DNA from: Rhodoblastus sp963828185
Lineage (GTDB): Bacteria; Pseudomonadota; Alphaproteobacteria; Rhizobiales; Beijerinckiaceae
Assembly: GCA_963828185.1 (NCBI GenBank)
Contig: CAWHDV010000002.1
Location: forward strand, 744,001 to 808,000
Length of the DNA: 64,000 nt
Direction: 5' to 3'
Below the pieces are notes generated by a model that was not told where the DNA came from, searched no databases, and was given only the letters and a program-made list of their open reading frames with translations. How positions within the stretch are numbered: the stretch's first letter is position 1; each line of letters starts with the position of its first letter. Positions 16,934 to 26,543 of the stretch are shown here, in pieces. Made by a program: the position numbers and the translations under genes.

Positions 16934-16968
16934 CTGCCGAAACGCGGGACGGAAAAGAAGCCGGGCTG

Positions 16969-18180
16969 TTACACCGGCAGCCAGAACGCCGCCGCCGTCG
17001 CTCCGGCGATCGCCGACAGGAACAGGATCGCGTCGTGGGCCGCGAGCATTTTTCGCGAGGGATTCGCCGTTGCGTAAAGCCGCAGCGAGGCGCCGGCCGT
17101 GGCGATGCTCCAGCCGACGGCGACGATAATCAGCGCGGAGGCGAAACGCCAGTAATCGCTGGCCGCGCCCTCGATCGCCCAGGCGACGGCGATCAGCGCC
17201 AGCCCGAGCGCCGCCGTCGCCAGCGCGCCGAGGCGGCGGGCGAAAACGCCGGTGAAAAAGGCCGGCGCGTACATGGCGATGACATGCCAGGACACGGCGC
17301 TGAACACCGCCGGAGCGCCAATGCCGCAACCGTTCATCGCTCCCGGCGCAGCGACCATCGCCGCGGTCATGCCGAACCAGGCGAGACCGGCGACAAGGCT
17401 GGGAACCGTAAAGGCGCGCCAATCCGGCGCGCTCGCCTGACGCGTGGAAGAATGCGGCATGACCGGCGCCCGCGCGGTGGCGAAAACGGCGAGCGCCAGC
17501 ACCAGCACCTGCGTCAGCGCAGCCGCCAGCGCCAGCGCGGCGAACAGCGACGCGGGCGCCAACCTCGCCGCCACAATGGCCAGAGCCGGCCCGACCAGGC
17601 CGGCCGCGCCGCCCGAGCCGAAGACGATCAAGGCCGAGCGCGCGCAACTCGTGGCGCTCGAGCCGAGCGCCGCCTCGTGGCGGTAGAAAAGCGAAAAACC
17701 CTGGGCGACGCCGAGCCAGAAGGCGCCAAGGCAGAACGGCGCGAAAAGATCGACCGTCAGCGCCCAGGCCATGACCAGGCCGCCGGCGATGCCGAGGCTC
17801 GCGCCAAGCGCCAGCGCCGCGCGCCGCCCGAAGGCGTCGAGCAGGAAGGAGGCGGGGAAGGTCGCCGCCGCCGCGCCGAGCAGCATGGCGATGTAAGGCG
17901 CCGCCATCAGATGCGGAACGGGCGCGAGCAGCCGGCCGGCAAGCGGCAGCACGCCGAGCGCCAGGCTTTGCGACAGCACCGACAGCGCGAAGCCCAGGGC
18001 GAGCGTGGCGACGCCAGGGCTCCAGCGGTCCACATCAAAGGCCGCCGCGCCAGGCGCCGGCGCCCCTGGCGGACAGAAACAGGCAAGGCGTCCGGCCCGC
18101 GCGGCGGCCGAGCCGGCATCGGCCGGCTCATCCGACATGGCGGCGGCGCCCACGGTCAATTTCGCACCCACCGTGGTCAT
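16969..18180 (-). CDS. ccoA: CcoA-like MFS copper importer for cbb3 oxidase
   Basis: This 403-residue MFS transporter has twelve hydrophobic segments. In the seventh-eighth region it has MTAAM (Met271/Met275) and HVIAM (His299/Met303). From memory, these correspond to the MxxxM and HxxxM motifs essential in Rhodobacter capsulatus CcoA, with the same 28-residue spacing. CcoA imports copper needed to build the CuB centre of cbb3 oxidase. The start overlaps the ccoS stop as ATGA, so it is the last gene of the cco operon, which independently supports this role. A shorter start at Met15 (18138) is possible. Confidence 0.8.
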   Translation of the reverse strand: MTTVGAKLTVGAAAMSDEPADAGSAAARAGRLACFCPPGAPAPGAAAFDVDRWSPGVATLALGFALSVLSQSLALGVLPLAGRLLAPVPHLMAAPYIAMLLGAAAATFPASFLLDAFGRRAALALGASLGIAGGLVMAWALTVDLFAPFCLGAFWLGVAQGFSLFYRHEAALGSSATSCARSALIVFGSGGAAGLVGPALAIVAARLAPASLFAALALAAALTQVLVLALAVFATARAPVMPHSSTRQASAPDWRAFTVPSLVAGLAWFGMTAAMVAAPGAMNGCGIGAPAVFSAVSWHVIAMYAPAFFTGVFARRLGALATAALGLALIAVAWAIEGAASDYWRFASALIIVAVGWSIATAGASLRLYATANPSRKMLAAHDAILFLSAIAGATAAAFWLPV

Positions 18181-18332
18181 TTCTTTTCGTCGATATCGTC
18201 ATCTTGCAGGATGCGATAGGCCGCGCCCTTCATGTCTTCGTACTGGCTGTTCTTGAGCGACCAGAACAGGCCGTAAAGCCCGACCAGGCCGAGCAGCAGC
18301 GCGGCGGGGATGAGGAAGACCAGAACATTCAT
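18177..18332 (-). CDS. ccoS: CcoS/FixS cbb3 oxidase maturation protein
   Basis: This 51-residue protein has one N-terminal membrane helix (MNVLVFLIPAALLLGLVGLY) followed by FFW-like FWSLKNSQYEDMKGAAYRIL and an acidic end DDDIDEKK, the standard CcoS layout. It is required to insert heme and copper into the catalytic subunit. It starts 19 bases after ccoI ends and overlaps the MFS gene by four bases. Confidence 0.93.
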   Translation of the reverse strand: MNVLVFLIPAALLLGLVGLYGLFWSLKNSQYEDMKGAAYRILQDDDIDEKK

Positions 18333-18351
18333 GGCGATGTCCGCTCCAGTT

Positions 18352-20613
18352 TCATGCCGCGCCCGTCATGCTCGCGGGGCGGTGGGGGAGGCCGGACTCC
18401 TGCCCTTTTTCCCGGCCGCCGAGAGTGACGCTTTTGCCCGGTCCGCGCAAGCGCAGGGAGTTCAGCGTCACGAAAATCGACGAGGCCGACATGGCCAGGG
18501 CGGCGAACAGCGGCGACGCATGGCCCGACATGGCCACCGGCACCGCGACGAGATTGTATGCCACGGCCAGGCCGAGATTCTGCCGCATCAGCGAGCGCGC
18601 GTTGCGGGCGATGAGCAGCGCCGAGGCGACGGGCGCGAGCCTCTCGCCGAGAAACACCGCGTCGGCCTGGGTCTGGGTCAGATGCACCGCGTCGATCGGC
18701 GAAATCGAGGCGTGGGCGGCGGCGAGCGAAGGCGCGTCGTTGAGGCCGTCGCCGACCATCAGCACGCGCGCGCCCTGCTCTTTCAAGGCTTCGATGAAGG
18801 CGATCTTGTCCGCTGGCTTCTGCCCGCCGCGCCAGTCCTCGACGCCAAGGTAGGCGGCGATCGGCGCGACCGCCTGCGGCCGGTCTCCGGACAGGATGAA
18901 GACTTTCATGCCTTTTTTGCGCAGCGCCGCGACAATAGCCGCGGCGTCGGCGCGCAAGGTCTGGCGGATCGACAGCCGGGCGCTTTTTTCGCCGTGGCGG
19001 ATGAAGATGGAGCTCGATTCGTCCGCGCCCCCCGCTTCGGCGCTACAGAAGGCGGCCGAGCCAAGTCGCGCCTCGACGCCATCGAACAGCGCCGCGACGC
19101 CCTGCCCCGGCGTCTCGACCGCGCCAGCCAGCGGCGCGGCGGCGTCGGCCGAACGCGCGACGGCCAGCGCCAGCGGGTGATTGCTGGAGCGCGCGAGCCG
19201 TCCGGCGAGTCGCAGCAGGTCCGGAGCGATCTCGTCGCCATTGGCGATTCGCGGCTCCGGCAGGGTCAGGGTTCCCGTCTTGTCGAACACCACCGTGTCG
19301 ATTTCGCCGAGCCGCTCCAACCCGGTGGCGTCGTTGAGGAACAGGCCGGAGCGAAAGAAGGCGCCCGACGCCATGGCCTGCACGGTCGGCACGGCCAGCG
19401 CCAGGGCGCAGGGACAGGTGATGATCAGCACGGAGATGGCGATGACCAGCGAGTCATGGGCGCTGGCGCCAAAGGCGAACCAGGCAAGGCCCGTGACCAG
19501 CGCGGCGAGATGCACCGCCGGCGCGTAAAGGTGCGACACCCGATCGGAAAGACGCATGTAGCGCGAGCGCGCGGCGCTCGCCTGCTCGATCAGCCGCGCC
19601 GCCTCGTCGATCAGCGCCGCGTGGCCCGCCGAGGTCACGCGCAGGGTCAGCGCGCCTTCGCCGTTGATCGAGCCGGCATAGATCGAATCGCCGGATCGCA
19701 CCGGCTTGAACACGGTCTCTCCGGTAATCGCGCTCTCATCGACAGCGCTCGCGCCCTGCTCGATCTCGCCGTCGGCGGGAACCCGCTCGCCGGCGCGAAC
19801 CAGCACGCGATCGCCGGCCGCCAACGCCGCGACAGGAACAAGGACCGCGTCGCCTTCGCGCAGGTCGGAACCGCCTTCGCCCGGCGTGAACCGCAGGGCG
19901 TTCTCGCCCTTCAGCGCCGCCAGATTGCCGGCCGCCGCGCGCGTCTTGCGCCGCATCGCCTGGTCCATCACGCGGCCCGCGAGCAGGAACGCCAGCAGCA
20001 TGATCGCCGAATCAAAATAGGCCTGCCGCGCGTGATGCCAGGTCTCATACACCGAAAGCCCGAGCGCCAGCGCGACGCCGATGGCGATCGGCACGTCCAT
20101 GTTGAGCCGCCCCTGCCGCAGCGCGGTAAAAGCGCTGGTGTAGAAGGGCTGACCGGCATAGGCCGCCGCCGGCAAGGCGATCAGGGCGGAAAGGAAATGG
20201 AAGAAATCGCGCGTTTCCGGCGGCATGTGCGCGCCCGACCACACCGAAATCGACAACAGCATGATGTTCATCGCCGCGAAAACGGCGACGCCGAGGCATT
20301 TCAGCAAGAGAAGGAAGCGCGCGGCCTCGTCGGCTTCGACCTTGCGCTGCTCGAAGGGATAGGCGCGATAGCCGATCGCCTCCAGCGCGCCGACCAGACG
20401 CCCCGAATCGATGCGCGTCGAATCGAAGGTCAGCGCGAGGCGATGGCTGGTAAGGTTCAGCCGCGCCAGCATGACGCCGGGCAGGCGCTTCATCGCCGTT
20501 TCTATATCGCCGAGGCAGGCGGCGCAGGTGATGCCGTCAATCGCCAGGTCGAGCCGCGATCGCCCTTCCTTGTCGGTCTTGACGAAATGCGAAAAATCCG
20601 GCGCCGCCGCCAT
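18352..20613 (-). CDS. ccoI: CcoI/FixI copper-translocating P1B-type ATPase
   Basis: This 753-residue heavy-metal ATPase has an N-terminal metal-binding CAAC (residues 30-33), the membrane motif CPCALALAVP, the phosphorylation loop DKTGTLT, and the hinge GDGLNDAPSLAAA; about eight membrane helices frame these. FixI/CcoI exports copper across the inner membrane for cbb3 assembly. It is preceded by ccoH (4 bases) and followed by ccoS. The opposite strand has a long open frame that is a high-GC shadow of this gene. Confidence 0.95.
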   Translation of the reverse strand: MAAAPDFSHFVKTDKEGRSRLDLAIDGITCAACLGDIETAMKRLPGVMLARLNLTSHRLALTFDSTRIDSGRLVGALEAIGYRAYPFEQRKVEADEAARFLLLLKCLGVAVFAAMNIMLLSISVWSGAHMPPETRDFFHFLSALIALPAAAYAGQPFYTSAFTALRQGRLNMDVPIAIGVALALGLSVYETWHHARQAYFDSAIMLLAFLLAGRVMDQAMRRKTRAAAGNLAALKGENALRFTPGEGGSDLREGDAVLVPVAALAAGDRVLVRAGERVPADGEIEQGASAVDESAITGETVFKPVRSGDSIYAGSINGEGALTLRVTSAGHAALIDEAARLIEQASAARSRYMRLSDRVSHLYAPAVHLAALVTGLAWFAFGASAHDSLVIAISVLIITCPCALALAVPTVQAMASGAFFRSGLFLNDATGLERLGEIDTVVFDKTGTLTLPEPRIANGDEIAPDLLRLAGRLARSSNHPLALAVARSADAAAPLAGAVETPGQGVAALFDGVEARLGSAAFCSAEAGGADESSSIFIRHGEKSARLSIRQTLRADAAAIVAALRKKGMKVFILSGDRPQAVAPIAAYLGVEDWRGGQKPADKIAFIEALKEQGARVLMVGDGLNDAPSLAAAHASISPIDAVHLTQTQADAVFLGERLAPVASALLIARNARSLMRQNLGLAVAYNLVAVPVAMSGHASPLFAALAMSASSIFVTLNSLRLRGPGKSVTLGGREKGQESGLPHRPASMTGAA

Positions 20614-20617
20614 CGCC

Positions 20618-21121
20618 TCACTCGACCATCAAATGATTGCGCGAACGAAATTCCCGCTTGCCGTTGCGATTGAGATCCACTTCCACCTCCCACTGCCCAC
20701 TTGTGAGCTGGGCGGAGCCGGAATAGACGCCATTGGCCACCGCGGCGGCCGCAACCTGACGATCGAGCCTGCGCGTCGCCGGGTAGTAGAAATGCATCGA
20801 CACGTCGAGGTCGGTGACGGGCTGGCCGCTCTTGTCCTTGACCGTCGCGGTGATCTCGGTCGCCGGGCCGTCGGCCGTGCGGGTCAGGTCGACCTTCCAG
20901 CCGAGCAGCGCCTGCGCCTTGGCCGCGCTGATCTCATTGTTGTATTCGAGGCCGCTGTCATAGGGATTGTCGGCGTCGAGGCCTGAGAAGGTCTTGACCG
21001 CCTGGGTCGCCATATAGCCGTTCACCGCCAGCATCACGCCGAAGAAGGCCGTGATCATCAGGAAGACCGAACGTCCGGTCAAAACCCGTCCACCCGCCTG
21101 GTAATCGCTTTCCTCGCGCAT
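20618..21121 (-). CDS. ccoH: CcoH/FixH cbb3 oxidase assembly protein
   Basis: This 167-residue protein has one N-terminal membrane anchor (residues about 14-40, RSVFLMITAFFGVMLAVNGY) and a periplasmic beta domain. The FixH marks are visible: VKTFSGLDADNPYDSGLEYN, GWKVDL and VSMHFYYPATRRLDR. It is needed for stable cbb3 assembly. It lies 31 bases after ccoG and 4 before ccoI on the same strand. Confidence 0.92.
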   Translation of the reverse strand: MREESDYQAGGRVLTGRSVFLMITAFFGVMLAVNGYMATQAVKTFSGLDADNPYDSGLEYNNEISAAKAQALLGWKVDLTRTADGPATEITATVKDKSGQPVTDLDVSMHFYYPATRRLDRQVAAAAVANGVYSGSAQLTSGQWEVEVDLNRNGKREFRSRNHLMVE

Positions 21122-21152
21122 TGAACAAACCCTTTTCAGTGACGCAGCCCCG

Positions 21153-22625
21153 TCAGGGACTTTTGAAGAAATCCGCCCGTTTCGCCTTTTCGCCGGTCTT
21201 GGCGTCGGTCAGGACGAAATCGATGCGCGTGCTTTGCGGCAATTGCGCGGTCGGCGGCGTGGTGATGAAAACGCGCAGCTCGAGCGTCTGGTCGGCGGAG
21301 ACGGTGACCGGAACGCCATCGGCGCCAGTGGGCAGCCCGAGAACTTCGAGTTTCCCGTCAGGCACACCCGTCACCGACAGCTTGAACTGACGGGTCGAGC
21401 CCTTCTGGTTGAGCGCGCGCACGGTGTACGCGTTGCGCACCGAACCGTCCGACAACGGGACGAAAATCGGGTTGCGGTCATGCATCACGTCGACGCCGAG
21501 GGTATGGCGGGTCGCCAGCGTATATCCCATCAATCCGCCGACGACGGCGATCAGCGCCATGTAGACGACCGTGCGGGCGCGGAAGATTTTGGGCTTCAGC
21601 GCCGGCAGGCCCGCCTCGCGGCGCAACACGTTGTCGTCGGTGTCGTAGCCGATCAGCCGCGGCTCGCGGCCAATTTTCTTCATCACGGCATCGCAGGCGT
21701 CGATGCACAAGCCGCACTGGATGCAGCCCATGTTCAGGCCCTGGCGAATGTCCACCCCGGTCGGGCAGACGGCGACGCATTGGCCGCAATCGACGCAATC
21801 TCCGGCCGGCTTGCCCGCGGCGCGCAGCAGCTTGTTCTTCTTCATCGAGCCGCGCGGCTCGCCGCGATCGACGCGATAGGTGACGTTGAGCGCCCATTCG
21901 TCGGTCAGCGCCGCCTGGATGCGCGGCCAGGGACACATGTAGATGCAGACTTGCTCGCGGGCGAAACCGGCGAGGACATAAGTCGACGCGGTGAGCATGA
22001 GGATCCAGATATAGGCCTGCGCCGGCGCCTGAAAGGTCGCGAGCTGCTTCACCAGCGTTGGAGCGTCGGCGAAATAGAGCACCCAGGCGCCGCCGGTCCA
22101 CCAGGCGATCATCAGCCACAAGGAATGTTTCAGGATCGCTTCGACGACCGTTTCGAGGCTCCAGGGCTGTCTAGCCTTTTTCATCCGGTCGCGCCGGTCG
22201 CCCTGCGTCCAGCGTTCGATCAGCAGGAAAAGGTCGGTCCACACCGTCTGCGGACACAGGTAGCCGCACCAGATGCGCCCGGCCACCGCATTCATCAGGA
22301 ACAGGGTGAAGGACGCCAGGATCAGGAGACCGGTGATGTAATAGACTTCCTGCGGCCAGATCTCGATGCCGAAGAAGAAGAATTTCTCATGCGTGAGATC
22401 GACCAGCACCGCCTGCGTCGGCTGTTCCGGCCCGCGATCCCAGCGCACGAAGGGCAGGAAATAATAAACAAGCATGCCCGCGGCGAGCAGGCCCCATTTG
22501 ATGTTGCGGAACGTGCCGGATATGCTTTGCGGATAGATCTGCTTGCGGGACTCGTAAAGCGCGTCGTCATCGCTCGCCGCGCCTTCGATCTTTGGCTTCG
22601 CTGCTAGTCCCGGAATTGCGCTCAT
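21153..22625 (-). CDS. ccoG: CcoG/FixG polyferredoxin, cbb3 copper-handling reductase
   Basis: This 490-residue membrane protein has four to five helices in its first half and a double cluster-binding motif CVDCGQCVAVCPTGVDIRQ then CIQCGLCIDACD, typical of FixG. The N-terminus includes ESRKQIYPQSISGTFRNIKW. A C-terminal Ig-like domain ends it. Family members reduce Cu(II) for delivery to the oxidase. The frame opens at 22691, but I prefer the ATG at 22625, which has a GAAGGCGAG Shine-Dalgarno. Confidence 0.93.
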   Translation of the reverse strand: MSAIPGLAAKPKIEGAASDDDALYESRKQIYPQSISGTFRNIKWGLLAAGMLVYYFLPFVRWDRGPEQPTQAVLVDLTHEKFFFFGIEIWPQEVYYITGLLILASFTLFLMNAVAGRIWCGYLCPQTVWTDLFLLIERWTQGDRRDRMKKARQPWSLETVVEAILKHSLWLMIAWWTGGAWVLYFADAPTLVKQLATFQAPAQAYIWILMLTASTYVLAGFAREQVCIYMCPWPRIQAALTDEWALNVTYRVDRGEPRGSMKKNKLLRAAGKPAGDCVDCGQCVAVCPTGVDIRQGLNMGCIQCGLCIDACDAVMKKIGREPRLIGYDTDDNVLRREAGLPALKPKIFRARTVVYMALIAVVGGLMGYTLATRHTLGVDVMHDRNPIFVPLSDGSVRNAYTVRALNQKGSTRQFKLSVTGVPDGKLEVLGLPTGADGVPVTVSADQTLELRVFITTPPTAQLPQSTRIDFVLTDAKTGEKAKRADFFKSP

Positions 22626-22998
22626 CTCGCCTTCTCGAATTGCATCGCCGCGGTTCTTCTGGCGGCCCGCGCGTGGAGGCGCGGCGTCCATTCCGCCCCT
22701 TATAAGCAGAAGCGGGCAGTCCGAGTCGATCTTTTTTGTCGGCCAGTTTGTCCTGGCGCAACTGCGCCTCGTTGTTGCGCGCCGCCACGCTTTTCACTGG
22801 CGGCCGTCAGACCTTGGCTTTCGCGGTAATCTCCGGCTTTTTCAAGGCCATCCCGCCGTCCTTCGGCCGCCGGCGGGGACGTGGGAGCAATTCAATGAAG
22901 AGGGCGGCGAAACCCGGAAGACCGTGGCTGCGCCGCCCTTGATTTTCGTCATCGATCCAGACAAATCGCCGATCAGATCCGACCGGCGATCGGTTCGA
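22626..22998. other. gap between ccoP and ccoG
   Basis: 373 bases separate the structural genes ccoNOQP from the assembly genes ccoGHIS. I find no supported gene. A stem ATCGCCG / CGGCGAT (22965-22971 and 22984-22990) lies just after the ccoP stop and may attenuate transcription. No FixK-type box is apparent, so ccoG probably depends on its own promoter or on read-through. Confidence 0.6.
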
Positions 22999-23868
22999 TC
23001 ACTTGCCGCCGCCCAGCGAATGGACGAACACGGTGAGCGACTTGATGGTGACCGGATCGAGCTTGGCGCCCCAGGCCGGCATATGGCCGCCGCGACCATT
23101 TGTCACGGTCTCGAGCAGCGTCGCCTTGTCGCCGCCATAGAGCCAGATCTTGGTCGTCAGATTGGGCGCGCCCATGTCGGGATTGCCCTTGGCGTCCGCA
23201 CCGTGGCAGGCCGCGCAATTGTCCGCGAACACTTTCTGCCCGGCCGACACATCCGCTGTCGTCGGATGCGACAGCGAGTAGACGTAATCCACGACTTGCG
23301 CGATCTTGTCCTTGGGCAGCAAGCCGTCCTTGCCCCAGGCCGGCATGTTGCCTTCGTGCCCGGCCGCGTCGCCGAAACGCGCGCCATGGGTGATGGTGGC
23401 GCTGATCTGGTCGAGCGAACCTCCCCACAGCCAGCGATCGGCGTTCAGGTTCGGATAGCCCTTCGAACCCTGACCGCCCGAACCATGGCACGGCGCGCAA
23501 TTGTTGCCGAAAGCCGACCGGCCATAGGCGCGGGCGAATTCCGCCATCTTGGGATCGGCGTCGATCTGCTGCAACGAAGCCTTGGACAGAGCATCCACCA
23601 TCGGCGCCCGCTGGATCTTGAGATCGGCGAGATCCTGGGTGACGGCGGCGCGCGACGTCCAGTGCAGGACGCCGGGCGTAAAGCCGCCCGGCAGCGGAAT
23701 GGCCGGGTAGAACACCCAGTAGCCGACGGCCCAGATACAGCAGATGTAGAGCAGATAGAGCCACCATTTCGGCAGCGGCGTGTTCAGCTCCTTGATGCCG
23801 TCCCATTCATGGCCAGTGGTCGCCGTCCCCGTGGCCGCGTCTATGTCTTGATGCGTATTATCAACCAT
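22999..23868 (-). CDS. ccoP: CcoP/FixP diheme cytochrome c subunit of cbb3 oxidase
   Basis: This 289-residue protein has an N-terminal membrane helix (about 35-60, LYLLYICCIWAVGYWVFYPA) and two cytochrome c domains with CXXCH sites, CAPCHGSGGQG and CAACHGADAKG. Axial-Met candidates are GNMPAWG and GHMPAWG. It passes electrons to CcoO/CcoN on the periplasmic side. It is in the usual place after ccoQ. Confidence 0.95.
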   Translation of the reverse strand: MVDNTHQDIDAATGTATTGHEWDGIKELNTPLPKWWLYLLYICCIWAVGYWVFYPAIPLPGGFTPGVLHWTSRAAVTQDLADLKIQRAPMVDALSKASLQQIDADPKMAEFARAYGRSAFGNNCAPCHGSGGQGSKGYPNLNADRWLWGGSLDQISATITHGARFGDAAGHEGNMPAWGKDGLLPKDKIAQVVDYVYSLSHPTTADVSAGQKVFADNCAACHGADAKGNPDMGAPNLTTKIWLYGGDKATLLETVTNGRGGHMPAWGAKLDPVTIKSLTVFVHSLGGGK

Positions 23869-23871
23869 CGT

Positions 23872-24021
23872 TCAATCCTCGTTCAGCGGCAGATGGGCGG
23901 CGTCGTCGAAGCTCTTCCTTTTTGAGGGCCACAGCGCAAAGACGATCACGCCCAGAAATGCGAAGATGACCGACAGCATGCTGAATAGTTTGAGCGGGCC
24001 CAGAATAGCTTCGAACTCCAT
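23872..24021 (-). CDS. ccoQ: CcoQ/FixQ small subunit of cbb3 oxidase
   Basis: This 49-residue single-helix protein (hydrophobic stretch SMLSVIFAFLGVIVFALW) is followed by WPSKRKSFDDAAHLPL, the typical CcoQ tail. Its ATG is preceded by GGAGG. It stabilises the ccoNOP complex. It sits 9 bases after ccoO and 3 bases before ccoP. Confidence 0.93.
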   Translation of the reverse strand: MEFEAILGPLKLFSMLSVIFAFLGVIVFALWPSKRKSFDDAAHLPLNED

Positions 24022-24030
24022 GTCGCCTCC

Positions 24031-24768
24031 TCAGCGCAGATTGGCCTTGTCGTTGTAGAGTTTGAAATCGACCGTAGTGCCGAGCATTTGCAGATAGGCG
24101 ACCAGGGCGTCCTGTTCCGTCGGCGTGGCGGCGCCGCCGAGGCTCGTGTGGGCCACGACCTTCGGATAGCGCGTGCCCAAGTCGGCGACGGACTTGTCGT
24201 CGTCGGGGCTGAGCTGCGCCTTGATGTCGGAAGCCGCCTTGGCGATCATGTCAGGCGTATAAGGCACGCCCTCGATCGCCAGGACCTTCATGTTCGCCTC
24301 GATATGCTTGTAGTCGAGCGGCGTCTCGGACAGGAACGTGTAGCGCGGCATGACCGAACCGGGGACGACCGAGCGCGGGTTGTTGAGATGGCCGCGCTGC
24401 CAATCGTCCGAATATTTGCCGCCGATGCGGGCAAGGTCCGGACCGGTGCGCTTGGAGCCCCACTGGAACGGATGGTCGTATTTCGACTCCGCCGCCAGCG
24501 AGTAGTGGCCATAGCGCTCCACTTCGTCGCGCAGCGAGCGGATCATCTGCGAATGGCAGAGATAGCAGCCCTCGCGGACGTAGATGTCGCGGCCCGCGAG
24601 TTCGAGCGGCGTATAGGGCCGCACTCCGCTGACCGTTTCGATCGTGCTCTTCAGGTAGAAGAGCGGCGCGATTTCCACCAGGCCGCCGATCGCCACCACC
24701 AGCAAGATGCCGACAGTCAGGATGATCGAGTTCTTCTCGAAGATTGCGTGTTTGTTCCAAAGTGACAT
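24031..24768 (-). CDS. ccoO: CcoO/FixO monoheme cytochrome c subunit of cbb3 oxidase
   Basis: This 245-residue protein has one N-terminal membrane helix (about 16-40) and a single CXXCH (GCYLCHSQMIR) with distal Met (VMPRYTFL). The start at 24768 is set by AGGAG 7 bases upstream; the frame extends 15 bases further. It transfers electrons from CcoP to the CcoN active site. It starts 11 bases after the ccoN stop. Confidence 0.95.
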   Translation of the reverse strand: MSLWNKHAIFEKNSIILTVGILLVVAIGGLVEIAPLFYLKSTIETVSGVRPYTPLELAGRDIYVREGCYLCHSQMIRSLRDEVERYGHYSLAAESKYDHPFQWGSKRTGPDLARIGGKYSDDWQRGHLNNPRSVVPGSVMPRYTFLSETPLDYKHIEANMKVLAIEGVPYTPDMIAKAASDIKAQLSPDDDKSVADLGTRYPKVVAHTSLGGAATPTEQDALVAYLQMLGTTVDFKLYNDKANLR

Positions 24769-24779
24769 AGTCGAACTCC

Positions 24780-26453
24780 TCACTCGGCCGGCGCGAGCGC
24801 GGGTTTGGCTTCGGGAGCTTCAGCCTGCTCAGGCGAAGCGATGGTCTTGTAGAAGTTGAAGGCCATGATCAGGGAGCCGACCAGGAAGAGGCCGCCGCCC
24901 AGGGCGCGGATGACATAGAAGGGATGCATGGCCTCGACGGTTTCGATGAAGGAATATTCCAGGAAGCCGTTCGCGGTATAAGCGCGCCACATCAGACCCT
25001 GCAGGATGCCCGACACCCACATCGCCGTGATGTAGAGGACGATGCCGATGGTGGCGATCCAGAAGTGCCAGTTCACCAGCTTGAGCGAATAGAGCTTCCG
25101 GTTGAACACCCAGGGGATCATGCAGTAGAGCGCGCCGAAGGAGACGAAGCCCACCCAGCCGAGAGCGCCGGAATGCACGTGGCCGATGGTCCAGTCGGTA
25201 TAGTGCGACAGGGAGTTGACCACCTTGATCGACATCAGCGGACCTTCGAAGGTCGACATGCCGTAGAAGGCGACCGACACCACCAGCATGCGCAGCACGG
25301 GATCGGTGCGCAGCTTGTCCCACGCGCCCGACAGGGTCAGCAGGCCGTTGATCATGCCGCCCCATGAAGGCATCCACAGCATGATCGAGAAGGTCATGCC
25401 GAGCGTCTGCGCCCAGTCCGGCAGCGCCGTATAGTGCAGATGATGCGGGCCGGCCCAGATGTACATGAAGATCAGGGCCCAGAAGTGGATGATCGACAGG
25501 CGGTAGGAATAGACCGGACGTTCCGCGCGCTTGGGCACGAAATAGTACATGATGGCCAGGAAGCCGGCGGTCAGGAAGAAGCCAACCGCGTTATGGCCGT
25601 ACCACCACTGGAACATCGCATCCTGCACGCCCGACCAGATGATGTAGGACTTGGACGAGAAGATCGAGACCGGGATCGACGGATTGTTGCCAAGGTGCAG
25701 CATGGCGATGGTGATGATCATCGCGAGGGTGAACCAGTTGGCCACATAGATGTGGGGCTCTTTGCGCTTCCACAAAGTCGCCAGGAACACCAGCAGGTAG
25801 GTCACCCAGACGATGGTCAGCCAGAGGTCGGAATACCATTCCGGTTCGGCGTATTCCTTGCCCTGGGTGATGCCGAGCAGGTAGCCCGTGCCTGCGATGA
25901 CGATGAAGAGGTTATAGCCGAGAACGACGAACCAGGGCGAAAGGGCGCCGGCCAGACGGGCGCGACAGGTGCGCTGCACCACGTAGAGCGAGGTCGAGAT
26001 CAGCACGTTGCCGCCGAAGGCGAAAATCACCGCCGAGGTGTGCAACGGACGCAGACGACCGAAATTGATCCATTGGAGACCCATGGACATATCGGGATAG
26101 GCCAACTCCAGCGCGATGATCAGACCAACGAGGAAGCCGGCGATGCCCCAGAAGACGGCGGCGATGCTGGCGAACTTGATCGGCCCGTAATTGTAGTTGG
26201 GCTTGCCGTCGATCTCCTGCGGCGTGACCGCCGGGCGAATCGTGTAGCGCTTGAAAATCAGGAATGCCGAGCCCAGCCCCGCGAGGGCGAACACGAACAT
26301 GTGGAACGCATAGGCCGCTGTCCAGGCCTTCGATGCGATGAATAAAGCCAAAAATGCGCCGACGAGCGAAAGGACAATGCCCAGAAGCTCCCCGACCGCC
26401 ATTTTCTTGCCGCCTTGCGGCGGCTGCGCTGTGACTGTGTTTGCTTGCGCCAT
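24780..26453 (-). CDS. ccoN: CcoN/FixN catalytic subunit of cbb3 cytochrome oxidase
   Basis: This 557-residue heme-copper oxidase subunit I has about fourteen membrane helices. Conserved stretches include GHNAVGFFLTAGF, PVYSYRLSIIHFW, AGPHHLHYTALPDW with the paired His, and HVHSGALGW near the C-terminus. It reduces oxygen with high affinity and supports respiration at low oxygen. I start at the ATG at 26453; the frame remains open to 26564 but that part is not like CcoN. A FixK-type box lies 91 bases upstream. Confidence 0.97.
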   Translation of the reverse strand: MAQANTVTAQPPQGGKKMAVGELLGIVLSLVGAFLALFIASKAWTAAYAFHMFVFALAGLGSAFLIFKRYTIRPAVTPQEIDGKPNYNYGPIKFASIAAVFWGIAGFLVGLIIALELAYPDMSMGLQWINFGRLRPLHTSAVIFAFGGNVLISTSLYVVQRTCRARLAGALSPWFVVLGYNLFIVIAGTGYLLGITQGKEYAEPEWYSDLWLTIVWVTYLLVFLATLWKRKEPHIYVANWFTLAMIITIAMLHLGNNPSIPVSIFSSKSYIIWSGVQDAMFQWWYGHNAVGFFLTAGFLAIMYYFVPKRAERPVYSYRLSIIHFWALIFMYIWAGPHHLHYTALPDWAQTLGMTFSIMLWMPSWGGMINGLLTLSGAWDKLRTDPVLRMLVVSVAFYGMSTFEGPLMSIKVVNSLSHYTDWTIGHVHSGALGWVGFVSFGALYCMIPWVFNRKLYSLKLVNWHFWIATIGIVLYITAMWVSGILQGLMWRAYTANGFLEYSFIETVEAMHPFYVIRALGGGLFLVGSLIMAFNFYKTIASPEQAEAPEAKPALAPAE

Positions 26454-26543
26454 GTTTTCGCCCCAATGAAATCGCTCCGACGCGACTGAAAACGCCGGCT
26501 CGCCATTGGGCGGACCATCGCCCGCCCCTTCAACGCTTTCATT

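Noticed and set aside
18310..20673. Long plus-strand frame of 787 residues
   Set aside because: It is antisense to ccoI, has no family features, and is rich in Arg/Gln/Gly as expected for a shadow of high-GC coding DNA.
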